Source of the DNA: Tigriopus japonicus
Lineage: Eukaryota > Arthropoda > Copepoda > Harpacticoida > Harpacticidae
DNA: 64,000 bases
Assembly (NCBI GenBank): GCA_010645155.1
Contig: CM021319.1
Location: 7,546,554-7,610,553 of the forward strand
Direction of reading: 5' to 3'
Below are positions 46,273 through 59,185 of this stretch, piece after piece. The translations under genes and the position numbers were made by a program. Below the pieces are notes generated by a model. It did no database searches and was not told the DNA's origin. It saw nothing but the letters and a program-made list of their open reading frames with translations. Position 1 is the first letter of the stretch, and the number at the start of each line of letters is the position of its first letter.

Positions 46273-47348
46273 TAGGGACGGGCAGAAAGTGCAAATAATC
46301 TTACCCTTTTAGTTACCAAAAGTTGCAAAAAAATGTGCCCAAAAGTGCAAAACAAAGTGCAGAAAAATGTTGAAAGTGCAAATAAATGTCAAAAAAGAGC
46401 AAATAAATGTCAAAAAAGAGCAAACAAATGTCAAAAAAGAGCAAATAACTTGCATTTGGACTTAAAACGTCATGCATGGAGTACCCACGGCTCCTAATTG
46501 AGCAGGAGAAGTCATTTACAAGTTCTAAAGACATTTGAGACTAGTTTGAGGTGAAGAAACAATGCCGCACAAGTAATGGAGTTCTATTAATTAGGTCACT
46601 AGCAAAAAGGATGTAAAGTCATGAAAAATACTCTAGTCAAAAATCTTCTGAATTTTTCACTCCTAAGGTAGTCTCGTGGATGTATGTACCTAAAATATTG
46701 TCGAAATATAGTTAGCAATTGTTTTAAATGGCTTTACATCACTCCGTTTTCGTCCTTCAAGTTGTTCAAAAATAGACATTGAAAATTGAACAGAAAAATA
46801 CCCACGGGTCCCTAACAATTGCATCAAAGAAAATAGTCATAAAATGTGTTTTAAGCATGTTTTTAGTGACATTACTTCAATATTTGGCCCATGGCCTAAT
46901 TACCAGAACTCAATTTCAAATGTGGCATTCCTTGTCTCATCACATCAAAACTGTTTGTCGATCCTTCCATTACCATAACATGAGTTTCTTTAGGTTTGCT
47001 TTTTGTTGGTTGCATGCAATGAGATTCTTTTGTCTAATCTTTAATTTAGTAAACAGGATGTTATAGTTAAAGCCAAGATGGTGAATAAAGTGTGAGGTTT
47101 GTGTCTGAAATGCACATATTTCTTCAAGGTGCTAAGAATGGTTGATTGCAAATGCAAGCTTTTTCGACTAGTTCAAAATTTGATCTTGAAACTAAAAATT
47201 CTTTCAAAAGCCACTACATTTTCCTAACAATTTGTCAATTTTGGCCAAAAGCGTAAATAAAAAGTGCAAATAAAGGTGAAAAGTGCAAAAGTGCAGAAAA
47301 ATGGGTTTATGTTACCAAAAATCTTTTTACACTATTTGCCCGTCCCTA
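46273..47348. mobile_element. hAT-type element with TAGGGACGGGC termini
   Basis: Inverted ends TAGGGACGGGCAGAAAGTGC and TAGGGACGGGCAAATAGTG, with an exact 8-bp duplication gtgattac (46265-46272 and 47349-47356). 1,076 bp. Both arms are full of agtgcaaa words, and the left arm holds three tandem 21-bp units aaatgtcaaaaaagagcaaa (about 46383-46446). No transposase frame found. Confidence 0.88.
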
Positions 47349-47874
47349 GTGATTACATAAAGCCATAATGCTTTCTTCCCCTGAATGTTTTAGTTGGTCC
47401 CTTAAAAATAAGAAACTCATGAAAATCATCAATTGTGGACATATCTACGAGAACTTTCCATCAGCTCTCTTTGTATTTACCGGACCCTACAATATTGCAA
47501 AGAAACCAAGCATACTATCACCCTCAAGAAACCATTTTGAGGCATGGCGTACAAGGTATGGCAAGAGCAGCTTTACTCTAGGTGCTCCAAGATGAACGAC
47601 CTAGTGCCTGGTACCCCTGGTACCACTCAGATGAGATGTTTTCGACTCAACTCACCTTTGGATGACAGGTCGGCTAATCGCAGATTTCGTAGAAATAGGA
47701 AATTCAGTTTCACTTGAGCTGGGGGTTTTCGTGGAAAGGGAAAACAGTTGTTTTGGTCCTTGAAACAAGGTTGTGGTAGACTTGATGCACTCTACCAGAA
47801 GGGTGGGTATGTTTTTAAAACATGCTGGGGATACGTATCTCCAAAATCGTTTGGTTGAAATTTCTACATACAGT

Positions 47875-48472
47875 TACGAGGGATATCCAGACCATAGGTA
47901 GACTGGGCCTGCAATTCATTAAATTGCACGATTTTTGGATTTATGAAAAAAATCGTATTGAAGATTTATTTGTTGTGAGCAGATGTTATTTTACAAATTT
48001 TGTTCTTAGACAAACTTGCTCGAAGCTATGATTTAATTAGACAAGGTATGTTGGTTGACCCCTGTATACATACCATGTACATAGAAAATAAGCGTCGAGA
48101 GCGAGCAACATGACAAAAATGATGTATCTTTTAAAGCTAAGGTGTCTCAAATCGAAATTTATCATTTTTTCTAGACAAATGTTCACCAAACATAGAAATA
48201 TAAGTATGAGCAGCATCTTTACTTTACAAAATATTGAATTTTCACGAGTTTCTCGCTCTTGACGTCCATTTTTTAAAACGTGCAGGGGTCACCCAACATA
48301 CCTTGTCTAATCAAATCATAGCTTCGAACAAGTTTATCTGACAACAAAATATGCGAACTAACATGTGCTCAGAAGAGTTAAATCTTGATTTCGATTTTTG
48401 ACATAAATCCGAAAATGGTGCAATTTAACGAATTATAGGCCCAGTCTATCTATAGTCTGGATACCCCACGTA
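47875..48472. mobile_element. ~590-bp palindromic MITE, copy B
   Basis: Ends TACGAGGGATATCCAGACCA and, inverted, TACGTGGGGTATCCAGACTA. The two halves are inverted copies (gacaaggtatgttggttgac against gtcacccaacataccttgtc). About 598 bp, no coding sequence. Same family as 36838-37423 and 26281-26935. Confidence 0.88.
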
Positions 48473-49892
48473 AAAGAAGCGTCGCTCTTTCGAAAACGTT
48501 GAAAGCTTTTCGAACAAAGTTGTCTTTGAATGAATTGAGTAATACTGTTTTACAGGTATTTTAAATAATAATTTCTGATCAGAGGCAAAATGTAGCTTGT
48601 AAAAGGGTGTCCTGGCAACATGAACCATTTTTTTCGTTTTGTATGCTTTGTATTTTGTTTTGTATGTTATTGTATCATTCCAAGCAAAAGCTCGTTCAGT
48701 ATTGGTCAGAAAAAGGCCATTTAAAGTCAAACAAAATGGTTGGTTGATGCAGGCTCTGGTTACTTTCAAATTCAAAGATCTTTGGATTTAAAATGCAAAA
48801 CGTGTTAGCGTTGAATTTACCAAGACAATAGTGAGGAGTTTTCTCGTCTAAGGCGGAGTCGAAGTTTTAAAACAAGTTCAGAACGGAGCCATCGCCCTCA
48901 AAGCGATACATGAAACGCTGGAGGGAGTCATAGAAACAAAGGAAAAACAAGAAAAGTTGGCATAATTTGCTGGTTGCAAAAATGAAATCACGGCCATCCA
49001 ACACGATCTTTAATGGGATTTTTTGTTGCTTGCCATGATGCCTCCATTTTGCATATCATTTTGCTTTTGGTCATTCGAGTGAGGTGGACCAAAGACGAAC
49101 TTCAAAAGCTCTATTTCTTTCCAAATTATCTTTTCCCCATTTCAGGAAGTATTAACCATGAGATTGAATGGAAATGGTTGAAAATTGTTCCTTCCAAGAT
49201 AAGCCCATCAGGTTCTGAGTTATCTTACTAAATATCCATTTCCTGATTTAGTTAATTCCTCTTCTGTATTTCACATCTGAGCACGTCACATCCTTTGGAC
49301 TACCACTTCTCAAAATACGTAGTACAGTATTTGTTGTACAATCTTCCAAAACGGCGAACTAATTCAAAGCTTTTCTCATTACAATAATTTGAATGAAAAG
49401 ATAAAACATTTGATTAAAACAACAGTTTGTTTCTTTTTAGTTCTGTAGATCGAGGCCCGTTATTAGGCCCAAATTATCTTTGTTTCAACGAATGCTGAAA
49501 GTGAGGCTATTTTTCTTGGAAATACCGTCCAAGCGAAATAAGCATAGGCAGAGAATGGATGGCCAAGTAAAAAAAAATGTAATAGGTAACATGAGGAAAT
49601 AATTTGAGTACTTGCCAGTGGCACTTCATTTGAAAACTTTTAAATCGCGAATTCTGGTATTGATTGGAGTTCTCAATCATTTGCTTAACTCAATTTTTAA
49701 TCGCCTCTTTTTTGTTTGCATGTTTGCTTCTTTGCTTAGTTCAAACATTAAGGAACTACAGATGCTGAATAAAAGCACGTTCTGATAATATGTATAATTA
49801 AAACACATATCTCTGATATCATCTTCACTTTTGTATTACGACACAAACAGTTTTTAAAGTGAAGCAATAAGTTCTTTGATTCCAACGCGGCA
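48473..49892. other. Upstream region of the protease gene
   Basis: AT-rich; no gene recognised. The minus-strand frame 48446-48775 overlaps the MITE end and has no support. No convincing TATA box was fixed for the protease. Confidence 0.4.
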
Positions 49893-52800
49893 ATGAATTT
49901 CTGTGGATTCTTTATTTTCTTCTTAGCACTGGCCTTTCAGGTAACATATTTTATCAACGGGATCACAATCAACCATTTTTTAACGTTTTTTTCTATTAGG
50001 GATATGCCTGTGAAGGCAAGATCATTCGGGATCTGTCAAAGTATAGAGATCCCAAAGAATTATTCGGAGTCACTCCGCTAATTCCTCATTTCGAATCCGG
50101 TTCGAGAATTGTTGGCGGACAAGAAGTCGTCCCAAACTCTTACCCATTTGTCGTGGCTCTTTTTGTGGACGGAGGGTACTTTTGTGGTGGATCCATTTTG
50201 AGTATGTACTTCCTCGAAGTGTTTAAGCCTTAACCTAAAAGGAAGAACTGAATTTTGTTCCTATCCAACCATTACATTCAGAAAACACAGAGTGGGCCAC
50301 TTAATACTTCACACACTTTCAATGTCCAGGCATTTTTAACCTTATCATCNNNNNNNNNNNNNNNNNNNNNNNNNNNNNNNNNNNNNNNNNNNNNNNNNNN
50401 NNNNNNNNNNNNNNNNNNNNNNNNNNNNNNNNNNNTTGTGGACGGAGGGTACTTTTGTGGTGGATCCATTTTGAGTAAGTACTTCCTCGAAGTGTTTAAG
50501 CCTTAACCTAAAAGGAAGAACTGAATTTTGTTCCTAACCAACCATTACATTCAGAAAACACAGAGTGGGCCACTTAATACTTCACACACTTTCAATGTCC
50601 AGGCATTTTTAACCTTATCATCGTACGTTAGCAATACTAACATAATTGAAAATATAACCTTGCAGTGGTGTAATCTAGTGCAATAGCATAATCCAACATA
50701 TAAATGGTACGACTTCATTAGCTCCATCATGTGTGAGAAAAAGGAAGCCAATTTCATTTTGGTCAATGGGGATTGCTCCAGAACTGAGTTGTTATTGAAA
50801 GAATGACTGTTTACTGAGTTAGATTGAAATTTAATTCCAAACCACCGGATCTCTTCAGCACAAGATAAGAAGGAAGAGGCCAATATCAATTCAGATCAAT
50901 TTTCTCCAATATTGTCATTGACAGTAGAAATAGAATATCAATCCAGCTTTCCATCATAAAACGAATGGTGGAGGATTTTGACCTCAAGAATGGTACATAT
51001 GGTACATTTGATCAAGATCTTTCTCAATTAATAAATTTTCGGAACAAGGCAAAGCAAATATTAAATAGATACAAGAATCTCTTGAGATTTTAAATATGTA
51101 GAAAGGTTGACAATGTACTTTCTGATGAGGTGTTCTCGTGTGATGCCTTGGACAAACAGGCAAAGAATCTTTTACATCTTCTTGCTCGAGGAACATCTGA
51201 TCCACATCAAAAGGTTTTTGTGGGGTGAAAAATTGTGTGTATATTTTTTTGGGCCACTCTGTAAAACACCTTAATGGCATTGTTGACTTTGCAAATTTGT
51301 AATGATTATTCCGATTCCCATTGAAATAGGCGAAAATCGCATTCTGACTGCCGCTCATTGTGTGGATGGACGGACTTACATCGAGGTAGTGGCTGGTGCC
51401 CATAACGTGCAACAGGATGAACCGGATCAACAGGTTCTGGCCACCTTGGATTATAAAGTTCATGAAAGCTGGAACTTTAATATCACATCAGGATTTGACT
51501 TGGCTATTGTCAAGTTGAACAAACCCCTTGTTCTCAACGGTAAGAGCAAATTACGAGTGTCACGAAGACAAAAAAAACCCGGATTGGTCAATCTTAAGAC
51601 ACTTGTGTTATTTTTGCCAAAAAAGCTATTTTATCAAATATGAGGGATAAACATCCTTTGATTTCAATGCACTTTTTAAGTCATTTTTCACATGTGTCAT
51701 AGACATGTGTCATCCTTTTACATCAACTTGATGTACCCCTCCAGTGATTTTTGAAGGAAAGAGATGTGTTTTTCCAGCAAGGTGCATCTAAGAGTCGGAA
51801 AAACGTGGAAGTCCATTGCCCATTCATAACTACATTGAGCATATGAAAGTTAACATACCATTACCGTATTATACCGTAATTATTAAAGTATTTGCATACT
51901 AACACCTGGTCTTGCATTGTCTTGATTCAAAAGATAGCCACCTGATCCTGATCACAATCAAGGATACATTTTGTTCACATTTTAGCAAAACTTGGTCCCA
52001 ACCTTGAAATTTCTATCTTGTCTAAACATTAAAAAAGATTTGACCTCCAACATTGTCACTAACTTGTTCACAATCTGAATGTTTTTTAGTGCCCAGATTT
52101 TTTGTTCGGTCCAACACATTCTCATATCTATGGTGGATACAAGGCCATGCTGAAACTGATTGTATCATATCAGTCAGGATAAGTTCATTGACATCCCCTT
52201 GGCAATTTTTACTTAATTATTTTATTTCCTAAGTTGTCTGCAATACCATGTTCCTTATTGTTCCCCATTGAGCTTTCATTTCTACACTTCAATATTGTTT
52301 AGGCCGACAATGAAGTTCCTTACTAATAGTATTGTGAAAAAATGATGAACAACAACTGAAATCCAGCTTTTTAAATTTGTCCCAAAAATATTCAAAAAAT
52401 CATTTCCCAGCCTCAAAATCATGATAACATATATCTTTTGGATAAAAGGGTCTATCCTGTTCTTGCCTTTGTGACCCTTGTACTTAAGAGTCGAGTGTAT
52501 GAAGACAAACTTAAAAATGGGCCCAATTTTCTCAATCGTACGTTCTGATAGATCTTGTGTTTTTTTGAATTTTGATCTGAAAAGCGATTGTCCCTTTTGG
52601 CAATGCCAGCAATTCCAATTATTTTTATTCATTTTTCCGATTGATTAACTGATCTTGTTTTCATTTTTATTTTTGGATCTTTGCTCGGCGTTAACCTTAC
52701 TCCCTTTATTTGAAGCTATAAAGAAATTGCAAATTTTATGTTTTCTTGCAACAACAAGTCATGTCAATAGGTTATCTTTTTAAGGAGAGCTACCAGGTGC

Positions 52801-54357
52801 TACCATAATTTATCACATATTTTTGTAGTTCTCAACCCGATTTCCTTAGTTTTTTTTCCATTTCAATAAAATTAAAACGTCAACCATAATGAGTGCTACT
52901 TTCAATACATGCGCAGATAAGGTGGGAACTGTTAATCGCGCTCAAGCTGATCCCGCCATTGGCGAGAAGACCACGGCCATTGGCTGGGGCAAGCCGAGGG
53001 ACTCGGCGCCTGGAATCAGTGCAACATTGAACTACGTGAATGGTTTGCCAGTGATCTCTGATGCAGATTGTCAAGTCATCTATGGACCACTCTCTGGATC
53101 GACATTGTGCGTGAGCTCCGAAGGTGGACGTGGAACATGCTCGGTAAGAAACAAGGCAATTTGAGCCTTTTGATTCTTGACGAGCGAATTACTGCACACG
53201 TGTTTGTTTTATGGCTTTGTAAAGCAATTGACAAGAAACTGGCATTTTTATCACCCAGATGGCTTTGACAGTCACGCCTAAAGGTTGTTCAAGTGAGCGT
53301 TCTACTGTAAATCATACAATTCTGTCGGCGGTAAAATAGACTAGTTGGCTTGGCTGAGTTGTTCGGACCATTTTGACAAATCCAAGTTATTTCCTAGTCA
53401 ACGTAAATTTAAAAAGTCTAGGTCCTTTAAAAATGATCTTCTTTTCACATTTAATATATATCTGCTTGAACTTGGTCGATAATATGCTCAATTAATTAGC
53501 TCTAAAAAGAGACACACTAAAAGTTACTAGAAAGAAACTTTAAAAACTGTTTTTCTTTTCTCCATATTGGGAGCATTTTGAATATTGCTATAGTTCTATG
53601 GAATCTACTAGAAGAATTGCCGTGTATACATTTTTGGAATCAATACCAGGTCTTTTCTCCAGGAGCAGAAAGCTTGATGATGCGTTTTTATTTGGTTCAT
53701 TTTAGTTTTATTTTAGTTAGTTTTTACATATCATTGATAAAATTCCAGCCAAGATATCAAAATGTAAAAAGTCATATTGTTTCCAAGGACTTGGATTTCT
53801 GAATGGACAATGACATGGAAATAACTTGGATTTGCGAAAATGGCCAAAGCAACACAGCACAGCCTAGCAATTGATCCGTCGGCAGGATGATATAAAACGC
53901 TCATTTCACCACCTTTTCGGCATATCAAATTCAACACACTATGCCTTAGGTGCCCGATCTTGTTATTAAAAGAAACAAATAGTCTGAGACTTGATTTATG
54001 ATCACTCAACATTTCTTTTTGACTAAAAATACTTTATTTAACTCATAAAGACCCGAAGCATGAAGGGAAGTCACTCATAAATCTAAGCCGCAATTTTGAC
54101 AGGTTTAAGATGAGGATAGCTCTAAAATCAAGAAACTTTGGCAATGCTTTATCATTTAGTCTCCATTTAGTGACGGATTTTTAGGATTTTATTGAATTTC
54201 TCTACAGGGCGACTCCGGTGGGCCACTGATAAATGAAAGTTCTGAATTGGTTGGAATCACCTCATTTACAAGTGGGGAGGGTTGTGAACTTGGCTATCCT
54301 GATGGGTTTACAAGTGTGGCTGACTTCAACGCTTGGATTGATGCAAATTTGGAATAA
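49893..54357 (+). CDS. Brachyurin-like chymotrypsin-family serine protease precursor
   Basis: Secreted S1 protease, probably digestive. Exons 49893-49940, 50000-50201, 51330-51539, 52917-53143, 54208-54357, all GT/AG and in phase; 278 residues. Signal peptide MNFCGFFIFFLALAFQ, then a propeptide of about 45 residues, and activation at SGSR|IVGGQE. Catalytic triad: His in ILTAAHCVDG, Asp in GFDLAIVKLN, Ser in GDSGGPL. By position, residue 189 is Gly (GRGTCSGDSGG) and residue 226 is Asp (GYPDGFTS), the arrangement of crustacean brachyurins (crab collagenase, shrimp chymotrypsin), which have broad specificity. VEVVAGAHN-like text (IEVVAGAHNVQQDE) also matches that group. An assembly gap in intron 2 is flanked by a duplicate of the last 39 bases of exon 2. 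Termination TAA at 54355. Confidence 0.92.
50163..50622. other. Assembly gap with 187-bp duplicated flanks
   Basis: Positions 50163-50349 and 50436-50622 are the same 187 bases with about two substitutions, on either side of 86 N (50350-50435). Each copy contains the end of protease exon 2 and its donor (gtatgt in the first, gtaagt in the second). Most likely two alleles placed in series by the assembler, not a real exon duplication. Confidence 0.85.
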
Positions 54358-55511
54358 AAAGAGAGAGGTTATACATTTGAAAACTTGTGTTGTTTTTTGG
54401 GTTCAGTTGTTAAAACATTTTTAAACGAATCATGAGGGTGATTCGATGATTTGATATGCAAAAAAATATGCATTTGAGGGAATTCACGTCAAAATTGAAT
54501 GGTAAATGGTTGGACGGCATAAGTAGCAGGTTCGTCTGCGCATTGGATCAATCACCTATAAAATTGGAATTGTTTCAGCGTTGTTGATTAAGCATAAAGG
54601 AGATATAAATGCAATATTGGTGAAGACCACGACATTACTCTTTCCAAATATGTTTTGTAATTCAAAACATTTGACACTATCTTTGTAAAAAAAATACTTG
54701 CCTGACTATTAGCACTACACCAAGTAAAAGTGATCGTATTGCTAATGCCATGGCACGAATAAAGTTGTTCTTTTGCGCCCAAAGTTGCACTTTTGGTGCC
54801 GAATTTGCCATTTTTATTACTAAAAGCTCCTGAAATTTAACGAGTGCCAATTTTAAGTGCTTAAGAATCAATTTGGCATAAAATTTTACTTTTTTGCTTG
54901 TGAGAATTGGCCTAAAAAATGTCAAATTTGGCCATAAAATGACGCTTGGTTTTTTTTGGTTCGTCAAGAATTCAGTCGTACCTTGCACTTAAAATCTCAA
55001 AACAAGCAAAAAGATCTTTGAACAGTTGCTTGTAGGGTATTCAATAAAACAGTTTTCCACAGAATTTTAATGAAACAGCATGAAAAAACGCTAGAAGTTG
55101 CATGTAGTTTAATCAGAAAATTTTAAAATGTTGTTAGATTTGACCACACACCCAATATGTTATAATATTTGGTGCACATTGTATTTTGAAGCTTTTTCCA
55201 CGCCTTTTAATAGATAAACAGTAAAGGAAATTTTTTTGAATCATTAATCCTTTAATGAATTACAGCATTGCAAGTACTCACTTGCCGCCTCGGTTAACAC
55301 CTATTATATGAAGTTTTATGGTGTTAGGCTAATACTCGCAGCTATTACTTTCTCATTCGAACCTAGAGGCAAGGAATATTGAATTTCCTGTAGTGGGGGC
55401 TTCTGATTAGCATTATGATTTCTAGTAGGATCTTATCAATTACTCCCTTCTTCATAGGAGACCTTGCTTGGGTTGGATTAAGAACGTTTATCAAATTTGA
55501 AAGTCGAAGTC
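54358..55511. other. Intergenic, no gene recognised
   Basis: AT-rich; open frames at 54588-54988 on the minus strand show no domain. No repeat with clear ends seen. Confidence 0.4.
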
Positions 55512-56178
55512 TACAGGGTCTAACAGATTAATTTACACCGAGTTGAACGTCGTCAGGTGAGGGTGGACAAGAAGGCATTTATTTCGGTTTGACAGAAGTT
55601 TACACACATTAAGGCATCTTTCTACTCAATGTGACCGCCCTTAACCTCGATGACAGACACGAGACGGCCCCTGAAGCTGTCACAGGCGGACACCACGTCG
55701 GTGAGGGGAACATTGGGCCATTCCTTGGTGATGGAGGCCTTCAGGGCGTTGATGGAGTTGTGGCTGGTCTTGTACACCTCCCTCTTCAACACCCCCTAAA
55801 AGAAGTAACCCAGAGGATTGCAATCGGGGGAGTTGGAGGGCCAGATGTCCGGTGACCAGAAGTCGCCATTGGGAGCCAGATTGGCCTTCAACATCTTCAG
55901 GGTCTTCTTTGCAGTGTGCGAGGGGGCGGAATCTTGCAGGAATGTGAATTTGGCATCACCTGCGACTTCTTTCATGACAACGTTATACTTGGTGGAAATT
56001 TATACACAAAAAATTTACAGATAAATTTTGGTTTCACCAGACTTCTTGCCTTTTGGATAGGAAACACCTATAAAATGATATACTTCATGTTATACTAATG
56101 TTATGTTTAACAATTTTTTTTTTTTTGGGGGGGGGGGCGGATTTTTCAATACCGCTACATGGAATGGGATTCCCTGTA
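55512..56178 (-). mobile_element. Mariner-type element with transposase fragment
   Basis: TA-bordered, with CAGGG at both inverted ends (55514 and 56176). Minus strand from about 56000 to 55622 reads the C-terminal half of a mariner transposase: FLQDSAPSHTAKKTLKML, WPSNSPDCNPLGYFF, then a TAG in place of the expected Trp, then GVLKREVYKTSHNS and a terminal VIEVKGGHIE before TAG. The N-terminal half is missing or unrecognisable. A T(11)/G(11) homopolymer pair sits at about 56115-56138. Inactive. Confidence 0.85.
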
Positions 56179-56210
56179 AAGAGAGTTTATCATCAATATA
56201 GTTTCAATAA

Positions 56211-59174
56211 TTAATGTTTATATGAAATTTGATCCACCAATGAGTTACTGTTGGCAGATCTATACAACCCTTGTATAGTGGGTTGGTCAGGAATAGTTTT
56301 TAAAAATTTGTTCAATCCTGCCTTAAATGCTGTTAGAGGATCAGCCCCTACATATTCCCGACGAAGGATAATGGGTAACAAATTGAACAATGAAGGAGCC
56401 CGATAAAGAAGAGAGGAGGCCTTCATTGTTCGAACTAGCCTTGATTCCTTAGGATTTGGAGGTGCTCTCAGAGCGCACGTAAAACCTCTACGATCCCTGC
56501 AACTGATCTCAAATCCTGGGTTAGGACAGAGCTCATGAATGCTCTTGTAAACATACAGTATCAGATACCTTTCATACCTTCTCTGAGTACTGTTCAGCCC
56601 TAACTTCTGGAGCCTCTCCCAATACGAGAGCTCTCTCATTCCTGTGATGTTCCTAGTAAAACATCTTTGGACCTGCTCGACCTTTTGCAAACCTGCAGAA
56701 CTCATTGGAGCCCAAATGGGTGAGGCATATTCAAGATGCGGCTGAACAATCGACTTGTACAGAGTTGGCATCGTAATACTTTCTCTGGACTTGAAAGTGC
56801 GATAGATCCAGCCGCACGTTTGAAATGCCTTCCCCACTTTCAACTGGATATGCTCATCAAACTTTCCATCATCTTGGACGACAACTCCTAAATCCCTCAT
56901 GGACGATACCTGCTCAATATCACAACCTCCATTGTCTTTGAGAGGAGCTTCTAATTTTGACGCCCCATACGTCATTGTGCGGAATTTCATCCCGTTCAAT
57001 GCCATATTACTCTGACCAACCCAAGAAAAGACTTTCTCCAAGTCCTCAACTAAACATTTTGAGTCCTGACCGTTCCTTCCACAAACTAATTTTGTGTCAT
57101 CAGCATATGAAGAAATACTGGCTTTTTTCTAAACTTCTGGAGAGGGGCAATAAAGAGAATAAACAAGAGCGGACCTAAAATTGAACCTTGCGGAACACCT
57201 GACTTGACATCATACATGCCGCTAAATGATCCTTCAACCTTGACTATTTGCTTCTTATCACTCATAAAACTACCAATCCAAGTCAAGACCTTACCTTGGA
57301 TCCCAAACTCTTTGAGTTGATCGAGTAAAAGACCATGATCTACCTTATCAAAGACCTTGGCAAAGTCAAGATAGACATCAGCTGACTCGTGACTTTCGAG
57401 CTTGATTAACCTTCAATGATTTGCTCAATATGATGAACCAATTGGGTTAGTGTACTAAAATGAGCTCGAAACCCATACTGTCCAGAAGGAATTGAATCAT
57501 GGATTTCCAAATAATCTACAAGCTTGGACTTCATAATCTTCTCAAAAACCTTTGCAACGCTGGAGGTCAGAGAAATGGGCCTATAATTACTTGGGAGTGA
57601 CTTATCTCCGCCCTTAAAAATTGGAACGACATGAGCTACTTTTAGAGAAGAGGGAAACTTGCTCTGATCTAAGATGCAACGCATCAAGTAGGAGAAAACT
57701 GGGGCAAGAATCTGTGAACATTTCATCAAAAACTGAGATGTCACACCAACAGGTCCAGGAGAACTCGAGAGCTTTAAGCTCTTGATGGCCTCAAAAGCAT
57801 CTTACTGTGACCACCAGATCCTTCAGGCGATTATACTGACTATCAATGCCAGTCTCATCAACAACATTGCTACCCTCATGGCCTACTCTGTCTACCCTTT
57901 TTTTGAATTGAAAATACACTTGAGAACTGATCTCCAAGCATATTGGCCATAACCTCACCATCATAGACGGTTTTACCGCCGACCTCAAAAGGTCCTACAG
58001 GATGCTTCATTTTTCTCTTTGTATTTGCAAACGAGAAAAACGCCTTTGGATTAGTCTTTACCTCCTGGATCATTCTACTTTCCTTCTCTAACTAATCGGA
58101 ATCAATGGAGGCCCTAATCTTTGATTGGACCACATCCAATTTGCTTTGGAGGCTGGCTACAACAAATGGATTTTAAATACGTCGAAGTCTATTCAAAAGC
58201 TGACAACTCCGTTTGAACAACTTCTTCCTAACCTTTGGAATTCTAAACAATGGCCAACCTTTTGGCGCCGTTTCTGGAATACACAGAGACAAACAAACCT
58301 CGTCAAAAAGTGAAATAAGCTTATTGATAGCTTTATCTATTGATGGTTCCTGCTTTAGAATGGAAATCAAGTCCAACTCGCCTAATCTTTCAACAATAGG
58401 GGGCCAGTGCTCATCTTTAAACTTAAACTTGGCCACGCCCACATTTTGAGCAGGTTTAACTCTAGAGCTCGCCGGCTTTTGAGTAATGGTCGACCCTATC
58501 TCAAGAATGTGATGATCTGAAAGGCTACATGGGACAACATGGACATACTGGATCAGATCAGGGTCGTTGGAAAAAACTAAGTCTAAAACACTCTCTGCTC
58601 TGGTTGCAACACCAACGTGTTGAGAGAGATTACGCAAGATCGCAAACTCTTCTAATTTTTCGAAAGACGGCGATGCTGTTTTCGAAGTGGGAATGTACCC
58701 ATCCGGACTAACCTCCCACTCTACAACGCTAGCCGGAAAATTGAAGTCACCAACCACAAAGAGGCGAGAGCAAACCTCTCGATCTAGCTCCTTTCGTGTA
58801 AATTCGAGTGCCGAAAGAAATGAGGAAGAACTACAAGAAGGTGGCCGATACATTGTTACTAGTGTAAGATCAAGAGCCTTGACGTGACAAATCAAAACTT
58901 CTACTTCTCCATTCTACTTATGAACATGACTAAAATAAAAGTCTTTCCTGACATATACACATACGCCCCCATGAGGGAAAATGGGTTTATCAGGGTGTAC
59001 TCTATCACATCGAACTAGCCTGAAACCAGCTATTGCTACTTCTTCGTCTAAAACTCCTGGACGAAGCCAAGTCTCTGTAATGGAGATGAAGGAGACCTCT
59101 CTATCAATGGCTAACTCCTCCAGTACTCTAACCTTTGTGCTGTCCTTTTTGGAAATCAGACAATGCACGTTCAA
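56211..59174 (-). pseudogene. Non-LTR retrotransposon ORF2 (endonuclease-reverse transcriptase), mutated
   Basis: Jockey/CR1-type LINE. From MNVHCLISKK (59174) an AP-type endonuclease is visible: SFISITETWL, LTLVTMYRPP, FVVGDFNFP, LSDHHILEI. Reverse transcriptase follows: HVVPIFKGGD, NYRPISLTS, GVPQGSILGPLLF, then the YADD motif about 57110 in a different frame. The C-terminal region ends at 56211. Lesions: in-frame stops at about 58914 (TAG), 58173 (TAA) and 58092 (TAG), and frame changes near 57900, 57408 and 57125. It cannot encode a working protein. The 3' end abuts the mariner relic at 56178. Confidence 0.9.
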
Positions 59175-59185
59175 ATAGAGCCCTT

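Noticed and set aside
50163..50476. Duplicated exon in the protease gene
   Set aside because: The duplicate abuts an N run and the two 187-base flanks are near-identical, as expected for unmerged alleles.
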